DNA from: CAYYYG01 sp964490875
GTDB taxonomy: Bacteria; Patescibacteriota; Microgenomatia; UBA1406; GWC2-37-13
Assembly (NCBI GenBank): GCA_964490875.1
Contig: CAZBEF010000005.1
Coordinates: 62,001-126,000, forward strand
Reading direction: 5' to 3'
Length of the DNA stretch: 64,000 nt
Made by a program: the position numbers and the translations under genes. Position 1 is the first letter of the stretch, and every line of letters begins with the position of its first letter. This document shows positions 17,677 through 25,556 of this stretch, piece after piece. The notes beneath the pieces were generated by a model, which was given only the letters and a program-made list of their open reading frames with translations, had not been told where the DNA came from and did no database searches.

Positions 17677-17770
17677 ATATTTATAAGTCGGTGAATTACA
17701 ATTTAGATCCAAAAATTATATAGACTTTTTATAAGAACTGACGCAAATATATGTAAGAATTACTTGGATA

Positions 17771-18694
17771 TCAAAACACGTAGATTAATCCAATCACAAT
17801 AAGCCCCCACAAAGCCATGGTAGTTATAAGCGGCTTATCGGTTGTGATAATTTTCTCCGGCCGCTCCCCTTCTGATTTTTCATACAAAAGCTGTGCATAG
17901 CGGGCAATTCCATACACAACAAATGGAATAGTGACCATCATCCATTTTCTCGAATCAAAATCTGGATAATAATCATGAATGAACCATGAGAATAAACCAG
18001 TGATCGATGCCGGCCGTTCTACATAGGTGTATGTTGCGTAGCTAATAAGGGTTGCAGTGGCAAACACATATGTCAAGAAATCAAGCAAAGGCCCTTTATA
18101 GCGATACAATGATTCGCGGGTTCCCTGGCCTTGTACAGTAAGTTCAGCATGCCGTTTTATGGTGGCCATAAAAAGTGAGATAAAGAAAATTGTCAGAAGT
18201 AGCCAGCTTGGAATATGATAGCCGGTCACTACTTCGCCGGCGAATGTCCGAAGCATAAATGAAAATGAAATAGTGAATATATCAATGACCGGAAATTTTT
18301 TAAGATACAGAGAATAAAAGAAATGTATCAGAATAAATACAAGAGCCAGGAAGAAAAACTGTACGGACAAAAATAGTGCAAAAATTAGCGACACCAATGT
18401 GAGAATAAAGACAAAAAAGGTCGCTTGAGCTATCGTAATTTTCCCTGAGGCGAGAGGTCTGTTTTTTTTGACGGGATGTTTAATATCATACTGATAATCA
18501 ATGATGTCATTGAGAATGTACGAAGTCGAAGACAGAATACAGAAGTTTAAGAATGCATACAGGCTCATTGCCAATAGATTTATATCGAATAATTTTCCCG
18601 AGAATACAATTGCCGTTAGAACAACTAAATTTTTAATCCACTGATTGACGCGGAGACTTTTGGAGATGATTTGCAGCTTGTCTTTATATGCCAT
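17771..18694 (-). CDS. UbiA-family prenyltransferase, decaprenyl-phosphate phosphoribosyltransferase-like
   Basis: A polytopic membrane enzyme of 307 residues with about eight helices. The first Asp-rich motif is NDIIDYQYD (residues 62-70), followed by HPVKKNRPLASGKI, and the second lies near YLKKFPVIDI. Together with the opening RVNQWIKN this pattern fits the subgroup that moves 5-phosphoribosyl groups from PRPP onto polyprenyl phosphate for cell-envelope arabinose or ribose. Other prenyl acceptors are possible. The -10 box ends 8 nt before the ATG. Confidence 0.78.
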   Translation of the reverse strand: MAYKDKLQIISKSLRVNQWIKNLVVLTAIVFSGKLFDINLLAMSLYAFLNFCILSSTSYILNDIIDYQYDIKHPVKKNRPLASGKITIAQATFFVFILTLVSLIFALFLSVQFFFLALVFILIHFFYSLYLKKFPVIDIFTISFSFMLRTFAGEVVTGYHIPSWLLLTIFFISLFMATIKRHAELTVQGQGTRESLYRYKGPLLDFLTYVFATATLISYATYTYVERPASITGLFSWFIHDYYPDFDSRKWMMVTIPFVVYGIARYAQLLYEKSEGERPEKIITTDKPLITTMALWGLIVIGLIYVF

Positions 18695-18702
18695 CGGATA
18701 CT

Positions 18703-18731
18703 ATTATACTATAGAATATATTAAAAGTGAA
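18703..18731 (-). promoter_or_regulatory. ubiA-like gene promoter (leaderless)
   Basis: TTCACT (18726-18731) and TATAAT (18703-18708) are 17 bp apart. The -10 box ends 8 nt before the start codon, so no leader is expected. Confidence 0.6.
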
Positions 18732-18782
18732 AAATCATACAGACTTGTAATAGATAATCTTTTATTTCTAAGTCTGTTTTGA

Positions 18783-18788
18783 TATGAT
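18783..18788 (+). promoter_or_regulatory. Extended -10 box of the phosphomannose isomerase gene (leaderless)
   Basis: TATGAT preceded by TGA ends 8 nt before the ATG at 18797. The promoter is back to back with that of the ubiA-like gene. Confidence 0.5.
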
Positions 18789-18796
18789 ACTCTCAT

Positions 18797-19918
18797 ATGA
18801 TATCTACTAAACGGCCGTATTTGATTGTCCCGAAGCTTATTGAACAGCCTACGTGGGGCGGCGATTATATTCTAAAGATGAAATGCTGGAATGATCTTGC
18901 TGAATTGAAAGATAAAAAAATCGGCCAGAGTTTTGAGTTATTCGGCCGGTCTAAATTACTTCTTGATATCACCGACACCGATTACAATCGTTTTCTTCCT
19001 GAATTTGGCAGCGCCGACGGGTTGGGTGAATCTTCTGAATTTCATCTTGTCGAAGGAAAAGATTTTATAACCCTTTCTCATTTGGTGAAAAATATGCCGC
19101 TACTTATTAAGATGAATCAGGCGTTTGGAAATTCATTCCAGCTTCATATAAAGCCAGGCACAGCACATCCGCATTGGAAACCGAAACCTGAGTCGTGGTA
19201 TTACTTTGAGCCGGGATATGTAACATTCGGTATTAAAAAAGGTATAGATATTGAAGAATATAAACGGGTTTGTCATGAAATAAATAATAAGATGACCGAG
19301 TTAAGTAATCAGATAAAAGCCGGCGAGAAAAGTTTTGAAGATGTCAAGAAAGAATCGGCAGAATTTATTGCTGCCCGCGATCCCCACCAGTATGTGAATT
19401 TGCACGAAACGCAAAAAGATTCGATTGTCGATTTAAGCGGCGGCGCTATTCATCATTCATGGGAAGAAGACAGGGTGCGGTGTCCGCAGGGAAATATTGT
19501 GTATGAAGTGCAACTTGATGTAATGGATCCACTCTGCACCATCCGTTCGTTTGATCAGGGAAAGTTTAAGTCCGACGGTAGTATCCGCAAGATTCATATT
19601 GATGATTATTTTCAGTATATCGATACCGATCCGGAACATAACGATATTGCCAATGGAACAAGGGTGCGTCAGGGCGACAGCATTTTGAAAACGCCGTTTT
19701 ACAGTATGGATATTGTTGAAACCGATCATGAAGCAAGCGGAACAACCGGAAAGTCGTTTGTGCATTTGTTTGTCCGCGAGGGTATGGTTGAGGTGAGTTG
19801 CGATGGCGGAATGGTTCGAGTAGGCACCGGGCATTCGTGTTTTCTGCCTGCCGAGGTTGGGTTTTATAAGATTAAGTCTATGGGCGGTAAGGCGGTAGTG
19901 CTGAAGACGTACATATAA
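18797..19918 (+). CDS. Type I phosphomannose isomerase-like cupin
   Basis: The 373-residue protein resembles class I mannose-6-phosphate isomerases, which interconvert mannose 6-phosphate and fructose 6-phosphate with a bound metal. The pattern PLLIKMNQAFGNSFQLHIKP then HPHWKPKPESWYYF matches the metal-binding and substrate region. A later GGAIHHSW and the C-terminal cupin end (VEVSCDGGMVRVGTGHSCFLPA) complete the two-cupin layout. It is followed on the same strand by pgi, so fructose 6-phosphate metabolism links the two. The exact substrate is not certain. Confidence 0.72.
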   Translation: MISTKRPYLIVPKLIEQPTWGGDYILKMKCWNDLAELKDKKIGQSFELFGRSKLLLDITDTDYNRFLPEFGSADGLGESSEFHLVEGKDFITLSHLVKNMPLLIKMNQAFGNSFQLHIKPGTAHPHWKPKPESWYYFEPGYVTFGIKKGIDIEEYKRVCHEINNKMTELSNQIKAGEKSFEDVKKESAEFIAARDPHQYVNLHETQKDSIVDLSGGAIHHSWEEDRVRCPQGNIVYEVQLDVMDPLCTIRSFDQGKFKSDGSIRKIHIDDYFQYIDTDPEHNDIANGTRVRQGDSILKTPFYSMDIVETDHEASGTTGKSFVHLFVREGMVEVSCDGGMVRVGTGHSCFLPAEVGFYKIKSMGGKAVVLKTYI

Positions 19919-19924
19919 TTATTA

Positions 19925-20018
19925 TTCGCTCGTGATCAAAATTTGTTCAGGACTTAACTCCTCGCAATTGACGGCTCGTCAAACAGAAAGTCCTTCACAA
20001 ATTTTAATCACCTCGCTC
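19925..20018. repeat. TTCGCTC-bounded hairpin repeat, copy R3
   Basis: Outer arms GTGATCAAAATTTG and CAAATTTTAATCAC, inner arms AGGACTT (19949-19955) and AAGTCCT (19988-19994), and TTGACG/CGTCAA nearer the loop. It shares its layout with R6 and R8 but has different stem bases. Confidence 0.8.
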
Positions 20019-20046
20019 ATTTAAAATTTTTTTGTTTAGTTTTTAA

Positions 20047-20072
20047 GTCATCCTGAATTTATTTCAGGATCC
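20047..20072. repeat. GTCATCCT...GGATCC palindrome, copy D1
   Basis: ATCCTGAA (20050-20057) pairs with TTCAGGAT (20063-20070), and the unit is bounded by GTC and CC. The same boundary pattern recurs at 50379-50426 and 61533-61603 with different interiors. Confidence 0.65.
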
Positions 20073-20106
20073 ACTGAATCCTACCATTATTAATTAAATC
20101 ACTAAT

Positions 20107-21420
20107 ATGAAATTCGACTATAAAAATAGTTTATTAACAAGCACCCAAATTTCTTCCGAAGCAAAAAAAATAGAATCGTATGTCAACCATTTGCAGGAAG
20201 TGGTTGCAAAAAATGATTACAGTTTTCCCGAAAGTTCTATAAATTTATCTGCAGACGAAGAATTGTTAAAGACAGTGATGGATCTGAAGAATTCTCTTTC
20301 CACAAAAAATCTTAAATATATTATTGATATCGGAATCGGCGGTTCGAATCTTGGTACTAAAGCTGTCTATGATGCTCTGTATGGTTTCTACGATGTATTG
20401 GAGCCGAACCGGTTTCCGAAAATGATTTTTGCGGACACAACTAATCCACAGTTTCTTGCGAAGCTGAAACAGTTTATTGATACAGAAGTGAAATCGGCCG
20501 ATGAACTGATCATTAATGCCATCAGTAAATCCGGCGGAACAACCGAAACGACGGCAAATATGGAGCTTATTGCGGATATGATTGTTTCTAAATTCGGCCG
20601 CGAAGCATTGAAACGGTTGGTTATTACAACTGATGAGAATTCAAAGTTGTGGAACGCCGCAAAAAAGTTAGAACTCCCCGTTCTTATTCTTCCGAAATCA
20701 GTCGGTGGCCGCTATTCGGTTCTTTCTGCAGTCGGACTTTTCCCATTGGCTGCCGCCGGATTTAATATCGAACTGCTTCGCAAAGGTGCGATGAAGGCGC
20801 GCGAGATGGGTGTATCGTCATCGTATGAAAATAATCCCTCACTGTTGTCGGCTGTCTTGTTATTTCTTCATGCGAAAGAAGGAAAAACAATTAACGATAA
20901 TTTTATTTTTAATCAGGAGCTTGAGTCAGTCGGCAAATGGTACCGGCAGCTTATGGGAGAAAGTATTGGCAAGGAACATGATCTTCAGAATAATGTTGTC
21001 CACGCCGGAATCACGCCGACAGTTTCTATCGGATCCACAGATCTTCATTCTGTGGGTCAGTTATATTTAGGCGGACCGCGCGATAAATTCACCACCTTTA
21101 TTTCTGCAGAAAAAACAAGCGGCGATGTAACAATCTCCGAGAATCCTCTTATGCCGGGTCTGGTTGAAGGGATTTACGGCAAAAAAGCTTCAGAAATTAT
21201 GGCGGCAATCCTGGGCGGTGTAAAGGCTGCGTATTCGAATCAGAAACTGCCGTTTATGGAAGTTACCTTAGAAAATATTTCCGAAGAATCAATCGGAGAA
21301 TTTTTACAGTTTAAGATGATCGAAATGATGTATCTTGGCAAACTGTTAAACGTCAACACATTCGATCAGCCGCATGTTGAACTGTATAAGGTAGAGACAA
21401 AAAAACTTTTGAGTAAATGA
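20107..21420 (+). CDS. pgi: Glucose-6-phosphate isomerase
   Basis: Pgi interconverts glucose 6-phosphate and fructose 6-phosphate in glycolysis. The 437-residue protein has the phosphate-binding segments GIGGSNLGTKA and SKSGGTTET and the catalytic region ESVGKWYRQLMGESIGKE. It belongs to the shorter Gram-positive/Thermotoga-like form (about 450 residues) rather than the 550-residue proteobacterial form. The stop codon is 13 bp from the end of a convergent gene. Confidence 0.95.
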   Translation: MKFDYKNSLLTSTQISSEAKKIESYVNHLQEVVAKNDYSFPESSINLSADEELLKTVMDLKNSLSTKNLKYIIDIGIGGSNLGTKAVYDALYGFYDVLEPNRFPKMIFADTTNPQFLAKLKQFIDTEVKSADELIINAISKSGGTTETTANMELIADMIVSKFGREALKRLVITTDENSKLWNAAKKLELPVLILPKSVGGRYSVLSAVGLFPLAAAGFNIELLRKGAMKAREMGVSSSYENNPSLLSAVLLFLHAKEGKTINDNFIFNQELESVGKWYRQLMGESIGKEHDLQNNVVHAGITPTVSIGSTDLHSVGQLYLGGPRDKFTTFISAEKTSGDVTISENPLMPGLVEGIYGKKASEIMAAILGGVKAAYSNQKLPFMEVTLENISEESIGEFLQFKMIEMMYLGKLLNVNTFDQPHVELYKVETKKLLSK

Positions 21421-21433
21421 AGAACCGCAATGG

Positions 21434-22294
21434 TTAATCAATCTCAAGAAAGTAATCGTTTAGTGTATTACAGGTTATAATTTGATTATTCCCAATATCA
21501 TTTCCGATAAGATTTATTTTATCACCCGGTTTTAAGCTTCTCCCTTTTTTTGAATCAATTACACAGTCATCAAAAGGTCCTTTGATATAGTAAATAATTT
21601 TATATTGTTCTCCTGAGTTTGTATTAATAGTTAAATATTCTAAAACTCGGTTATCTCTTTCTTCTTTTTTATTTTCTAAAACTGTGCCTGCCAGTTTCAC
21701 TTCTCCGTTTAAGTTAGCCGAGTTCGTCGGAACTGTCCCTGATAGAAATTGGAATGTCGCAACGATATGTCGAAAAGCATCTTTAGTTTCCGGCGTCACT
21801 TCTTCGAGAGTCATGGATATTCCTTTTGAAGATTCTGAAAGCATTGCTGTAGCTTGGTTTCCGGTTCCCCAATCTATGGCGCCTTCGCAGCGGGGATCGC
21901 TGGCATTTGCACCGCAGTATGTAATACCTACCAATGCTGGATTAAAAGAACTGATAGTTACTATAGTTTTACCCGAGTTATCCTGCAAGGTTATTATGTC
22001 GTTTATTATTTTTGAAGTCCAGCCGGATGGATATTGAAACTGAAATCGATAATTTTCCTCGATGAAGTTGTGCCATCCACCATTCGCTGGCGGTTGATTC
22101 AGAATTGGGTTTTGTGTTGGAGAAATACCAGTATGAGCGCGATATATTACCGGGGTTTTATATTCCAAAAAATTTATCTGTTGCTGGTATTGCATACCAA
22201 ATAAAAATCCAAGTAATGGAAGAGTAATAAATAATAGCACAGCGAGAAATGTAGATAACGGCGTAACTGTAGTTAAGCTTTGAGGCAGTTTCAT
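21434..22294 (-). CDS. Hypothetical secreted protein, PsbP-like segment
   Basis: The protein has one N-terminal membrane helix (about residues 16-34) and an extracytoplasmic part of 250 residues. The stretch NYRFQFQYPSGW resembles the start of PsbP-like domains found in many secreted CPR proteins. A later segment (KPGDKINLIGNDIGNNQIITC) looks like a small beta barrel. I do not recognise a function. It follows the Nudix gene by 21 bp, so it may be the last gene of that unit. Confidence 0.6.
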   Translation of the reverse strand: MKLPQSLTTVTPLSTFLAVLLFITLPLLGFLFGMQYQQQINFLEYKTPVIYRAHTGISPTQNPILNQPPANGGWHNFIEENYRFQFQYPSGWTSKIINDIITLQDNSGKTIVTISSFNPALVGITYCGANASDPRCEGAIDWGTGNQATAMLSESSKGISMTLEEVTPETKDAFRHIVATFQFLSGTVPTNSANLNGEVKLAGTVLENKKEERDNRVLEYLTINTNSGEQYKIIYYIKGPFDDCVIDSKKGRSLKPGDKINLIGNDIGNNQIITCNTLNDYFLEID

Positions 22295-22315
22295 ATCTGT
22301 ATTTCAGTATACAGA

Positions 22316-22723
22316 TTATTTGAGAATTTGTTGCAGCCGTTTTTTAATATTAGGATGAAATTCATATGCGTCGATCTCTTCTTTTGTAATCCAGTGATAT
22401 TCTGCTAAATTTTTTTCGAGAACAACTTTTGTTGTGTCTTGCACTGCGCAAATAAAGTGTTCTCCATGAAACCACTGTCCTCCACGTTCAAATACATCTT
22501 CGCCAATCCATTTGCAGTACGTTACATTCAGTCCAACTTCTTCCGCTACTTCACGCACCAGGCCGTCGACAATATTTTCTTTTGGATGAATTTTTCCGCC
22601 AGGAACTGCCCACAATCCACCATCGACTTTTTCTTCCGGAGATTTTTTTACAATGAGTGTTCGTCCTTTTTCATCACGTATGAATGCGGCAACGGCAAGG
22701 ATTATTTGATAATTATCTAACAT
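22316..22723 (-). CDS. Nudix hydrolase
   Basis: A 135-residue pyrophosphatase. The Nudix box runs from GGKIHPKENIVDGLVREV to the catalytic EEVGL, with all glutamates present. The substrate (an NDP-linked compound such as oxidised dGTP or ADP-ribose) cannot be read from sequence. It overlaps the GNAT gene by 11 bp, so the two are translationally coupled. Confidence 0.88.
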   Translation of the reverse strand: MLDNYQIILAVAAFIRDEKGRTLIVKKSPEEKVDGGLWAVPGGKIHPKENIVDGLVREVAEEVGLNVTYCKWIGEDVFERGGQWFHGEHFICAVQDTTKVVLEKNLAEYHWITKEEIDAYEFHPNIKKRLQQILK

Positions 22724-23228
22724 GATTGTGTGTGAAAATATCCTGAAAAGGAGTATTTCTTAATTGTTTATCTATTAAGTATTCATCTACTCCGAACCAG
22801 GAATTCTTTTGAATACCTACCAAACGAAATCCACGTTTCTTGTAATATTCTACATTTTTCGAGTTCTCGGTATAAAAGAAGATATAATGGCATTTGTTTT
22901 CCAGACACCATTTTTCAGCAGCTCTAAGTAGCGATGATCCAATTCCTTGTTTCCGGTAATTTTTATCAACAGCGAACCAGTGAAACTTAACAACTCCCCC
23001 GTCATCTTTTTGGACAACAATAAATCCTATAAGTTTGTCGAGGAATGCTCCCAATATTACTCCCTTGTTTTTTTGAAACAATTGAGTAAAGAAATTTTTA
23101 TCGAATATTTTTTTGTATTGATTGGCAACACGAGTTGGATATTCCGGATAATCATTCTGGAGTGAAGACGTAAATAATTGAAAAAATTGTGGGATTTCTG
23201 TTTCAGAAAGCGGCCGAATGGAATACAT
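22713..23228 (-). CDS. GNAT-family N-acetyltransferase
   Basis: A 171-residue protein with the acetyl-CoA binding motif A: FHWFAVDKNYRKQGIGSSLL followed by AAEKWC, then the VEYYKKRGF motif B. The acceptor is unknown. It is the first gene of a GNAT-Nudix unit whose -10 box TGATATAAT ends 8 nt before the ATG. Confidence 0.87.
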   Translation of the reverse strand: MYSIRPLSETEIPQFFQLFTSSLQNDYPEYPTRVANQYKKIFDKNFFTQLFQKNKGVILGAFLDKLIGFIVVQKDDGGVVKFHWFAVDKNYRKQGIGSSLLRAAEKWCLENKCHYIFFYTENSKNVEYYKKRGFRLVGIQKNSWFGVDEYLIDKQLRNTPFQDIFTHNHVR

Positions 23229-23236
23229 AATACCAT

Positions 23237-23242
23237 ATTATA
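23237..23242 (-). promoter_or_regulatory. Extended -10 box of the GNAT gene (leaderless)
   Basis: A perfect TATAAT with TGA before it, ending 8 nt from the ATG at 23228. Confidence 0.6.
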
Positions 23243-23244
23243 TC

Positions 23245-23276
23245 AGGGGCGACCGCCTAATTGGCGAGCCGCCCCT
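23245..23276. terminator. Hairpin after glnA
   Basis: AGGGGCG (23245-23251) pairs with CGCCCCT (23270-23276), with GCC/GGC inside. It follows the glnA stop codon by about 15 bp but has no U-tract. The GNAT -10 box abuts it. Confidence 0.5.
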
Positions 23277-23290
23277 ATAATCATCACCTC

Positions 23291-24682
23291 TTATATATCC
23301 GCGTAAAACCAGTAGTCGGCTGGAGTTGGATACATAAGGTTTGTCCGCGCTTCGGCAGTCTTAACCCCAATGTAGCTGTCGATTATCGACTGGTCAAACA
23401 CGCCCGATTCAACAAACGTTTTATCAAACTTAAGTGCCGCGAGAGTCTCAAACAGGCTGGTCGGCGTCTGTCTCACGTCTGTTTTCTCCCAGATATTTTC
23501 ATCAAACGGACCGAATCCTAGTTTCTTCGGATCAAGCTTTTCTTTCATTCCGGTAATCCCGGCAACCAGTTGTGCTGCAAACGATAGGTATGGATTGCAT
23601 GTCGGGTCCGGGCAGCGGAACTCGATGCGTTTTGATTTTTCTTCATTCGTAAAATACATTGGTGTTCGTATAGCAGCACTTCTATTTCTTTTTGAAAATG
23701 CGATAGAAGTCGGTGCTTCAAAATGCGGCACTAAGCGTCGGTACGAATTCACCGTTGGATTCGTTATGCCGAGAATTGCTTCAACATGAGAAAGCAGTCC
23801 TGCCGTATATGAAAGCGCTTCTTTGGAAAGTTCGCCGTATCCTTTTGGATCGAAGAAAATATTTTTGCCGTTTTTGAAAATACTTTGGTGGGTATGCATT
23901 CCCGATCCGTTGTCGCCGTAAATCGGTTTCGGCAGAAAGCACACGGTCATGCCATATTTTTTAGCAAGGTTGCGTGCGACATATTTATAGATCATTACTT
24001 TATCAGCCATTTTAAGCAGTGTGTCGTATCGTAAATCTATCTCCACCTGTCCGCCGGCGGCTACTTCGTGATGATGGACTTCTACTTGAATGCCTATCGC
24101 ATCGAGTATCTGGACCATTTCGGAACGGAACGTTTGTAATTTATCAAACGGCGGCACCGGAAAGTATCCGCTTTTGGGAAGAATTTTGTAGCCGTCGCCC
24201 TCTTCTTCATCGATCTCCTGCTGTCCGATTATGATTCCCGATGAATACGGACTGATATGATAATCAAGATAATCAAACACAAAAAATTCAAGCTCCGGCC
24301 CCCAGTACGATGCGTCCCCCATCTTGGATTTTTTCAGATATTCTTCAGCTTTCTGGGCTACAAAGCGCGGATCTTTTTCAAAATTTTTTCCGGTGTCGGG
24401 GTTATAAACGTCGCAGATTACCGAAAGAGTTTTGGGGAAGAATGGATCGATAAACAGTGTTGTCAGATCCGGCTTAAGGAGCATATCGCTTTCATGAATT
24501 TCAGAAAATCCTTTGATGCTAGAGCCGTCGAAGCCGATGCCTTTTTTGACAGCGTCCATGGTGAATTCATGAGTGGTAAGCGTCATGTGCTGCCATGTGC
24601 CCCGAAGGTCGGTGAATTTTAAGTCGATGTCGGTAATCTCTCCAGTTTTCATAAGGGCAAATGCTTTTTTCGCGTCGATCAT
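23291..24682 (-). CDS. glnA: Glutamine synthetase type I
   Basis: GlnA joins ammonia and glutamate using ATP and forms a dodecamer. The 463-residue protein has the family signatures FDGSSIKGF, WGPELEFFVFD, VEVHHHEVAAGGQVEID, NGSGMHTHQS and the NRSAAIRTP region. At the place of the adenylylated Tyr in the enterobacterial enzyme (NLYDL) the sequence reads NIWEK, so control by GlnE is unlikely. Its product feeds PurF and PurQ, which lie 15-20 kb away. The 380-bp upstream spacer has operator-like palindromes. Confidence 0.95.
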   Translation of the reverse strand: MIDAKKAFALMKTGEITDIDLKFTDLRGTWQHMTLTTHEFTMDAVKKGIGFDGSSIKGFSEIHESDMLLKPDLTTLFIDPFFPKTLSVICDVYNPDTGKNFEKDPRFVAQKAEEYLKKSKMGDASYWGPELEFFVFDYLDYHISPYSSGIIIGQQEIDEEEGDGYKILPKSGYFPVPPFDKLQTFRSEMVQILDAIGIQVEVHHHEVAAGGQVEIDLRYDTLLKMADKVMIYKYVARNLAKKYGMTVCFLPKPIYGDNGSGMHTHQSIFKNGKNIFFDPKGYGELSKEALSYTAGLLSHVEAILGITNPTVNSYRRLVPHFEAPTSIAFSKRNRSAAIRTPMYFTNEEKSKRIEFRCPDPTCNPYLSFAAQLVAGITGMKEKLDPKKLGFGPFDENIWEKTDVRQTPTSLFETLAALKFDKTFVESGVFDQSIIDSYIGVKTAEARTNLMYPTPADYWFYADI

Positions 24683-24744
24683 ATTGAGTTGTGAATTAAT
24701 AAAATGAGAGATGGCGAATTTAATCTATAATAATCCGCTCTGTG

Positions 24745-24804
24745 AAGACGTCGGTGTCTTTAAGAAGACTGCAGTGTCTTGGAAAGATATACCTCAGCGC
24801 TGAG
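24745..24804 (-). promoter_or_regulatory. Operator-like dyads upstream of glnA
   Basis: Two dyads, AAGAC-N6-GTCTT at 24745-24760 and 24765-24780, start exactly 20 bp apart. A perfect palindrome CTCAGCGCTGAG lies at 24793-24804. The spacing of about two helical turns suits a dimeric regulator that binds cooperatively. The identity of that regulator is unknown. Confidence 0.5.
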
Positions 24805-24897
24805 ATTTCTGTAGTGTAATATAAACGATCTTGAAAAACAAGAATATTTACTGGTTCTTTCGAAATCAAAATATATATTGTCCATGATCGAAAATGA

Positions 24898-24979
24898 TTC
24901 GCTCGATACGAAAATTTTTTGCCGCCTCACCCACTGCTGTGGGGCCCAGGCGATTGCAAAAAATTTTGTATCTTCGCTC
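24898..24979. repeat. TTCGCTC-bounded hairpin repeat, copy R4
   Basis: AAAATTTTTTGC pairs with GCAAAAAATTTT, with a single extra G on the left side. The inner hairpin is CGCCT/AGGCG over CCCAC/GTGGG. It is 82 bp long and differs from R7 at only two positions, which pair with each other. Confidence 0.88.
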
Positions 24980-25020
24980 ATAATAAATTTTAATCACTTC
25001 GCTTCTAATTGAGATGAATA

Positions 25021-25050
25021 TTGTAAGTAATATAGAATCACTGCTACAAT
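25021..25050 (+). promoter_or_regulatory. Promoter of the pilin operon
   Basis: TTGTAA (25021-25026) and TACAAT (25045-25050) are 18 bp apart, 12 bp before the first pilin ATG. Confidence 0.55.
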
Positions 25051-25062
25051 GAAGTAACTATT

Positions 25063-25545
25063 ATGAACTTCGGTAAAAAAGGCTTTACGCTTGTTGAAAT
25101 CAGCGTTGTTTTAGGAATTATTGCCGTTATGGTGACATATTCGGTAATCAATCTGTCAACTGTTCAGCATACTGCATATCTTTCAACTACTATCGATACG
25201 TTTGTTTCCGATTTAAAACAACAGCAGTTAAAAGCCATGGTTGGCGATACCGAAGGGCGCGGTGCGAATGATTACTACGGCGTATATTTTGGAACAACTG
25301 ATTATGCGTTGTTTCATGGTTCAACATATGTTGCAGGTTCTTCGAATCCTGTTATACCGCTCACGACCAGTGTTCAGTTTACCAATGTTACGTTTCCACA
25401 GTCTCAGATTGTATTCAATAAGGGAAGTGGTGAGATAGTTGGGTTTGCTGTTGGTTCTAATACTATTACATTGAGAAATATTATTACGAATGAGCAAAAA
25501 ACGATCACTATAAATAGATATGGAGTAATTACCCAAATAAATTAG
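25063..25545 (+). CDS. Type IV pilin-like protein (GspH/FimT-like)
   Basis: A class III signal peptide is clear: NFGKKGFTLVEISVVLG with cleavage after Gly and Glu at position 5 of the mature protein. The 160-residue size and Ser/Thr-rich beta domain suit a minor pseudopilin. It opens an operon of four pilin-like genes spaced 2-16 bp apart. Confidence 0.82.
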   Translation: MNFGKKGFTLVEISVVLGIIAVMVTYSVINLSTVQHTAYLSTTIDTFVSDLKQQQLKAMVGDTEGRGANDYYGVYFGTTDYALFHGSTYVAGSSNPVIPLTTSVQFTNVTFPQSQIVFNKGSGEIVGFAVGSNTITLRNIITNEQKTITINRYGVITQIN

Positions 25546-25556
25546 TAATAAATTTT

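Larger units (their letters stand above)
24683..25062. other. Divergent spacer between glnA and the pilin operon
   Basis: No gene is visible. The glnA side holds two 16-bp dyads and a 12-bp palindrome. The middle is AT rich, followed by hairpin repeat R4 and a promoter for the pilin operon. Confidence 0.7.
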
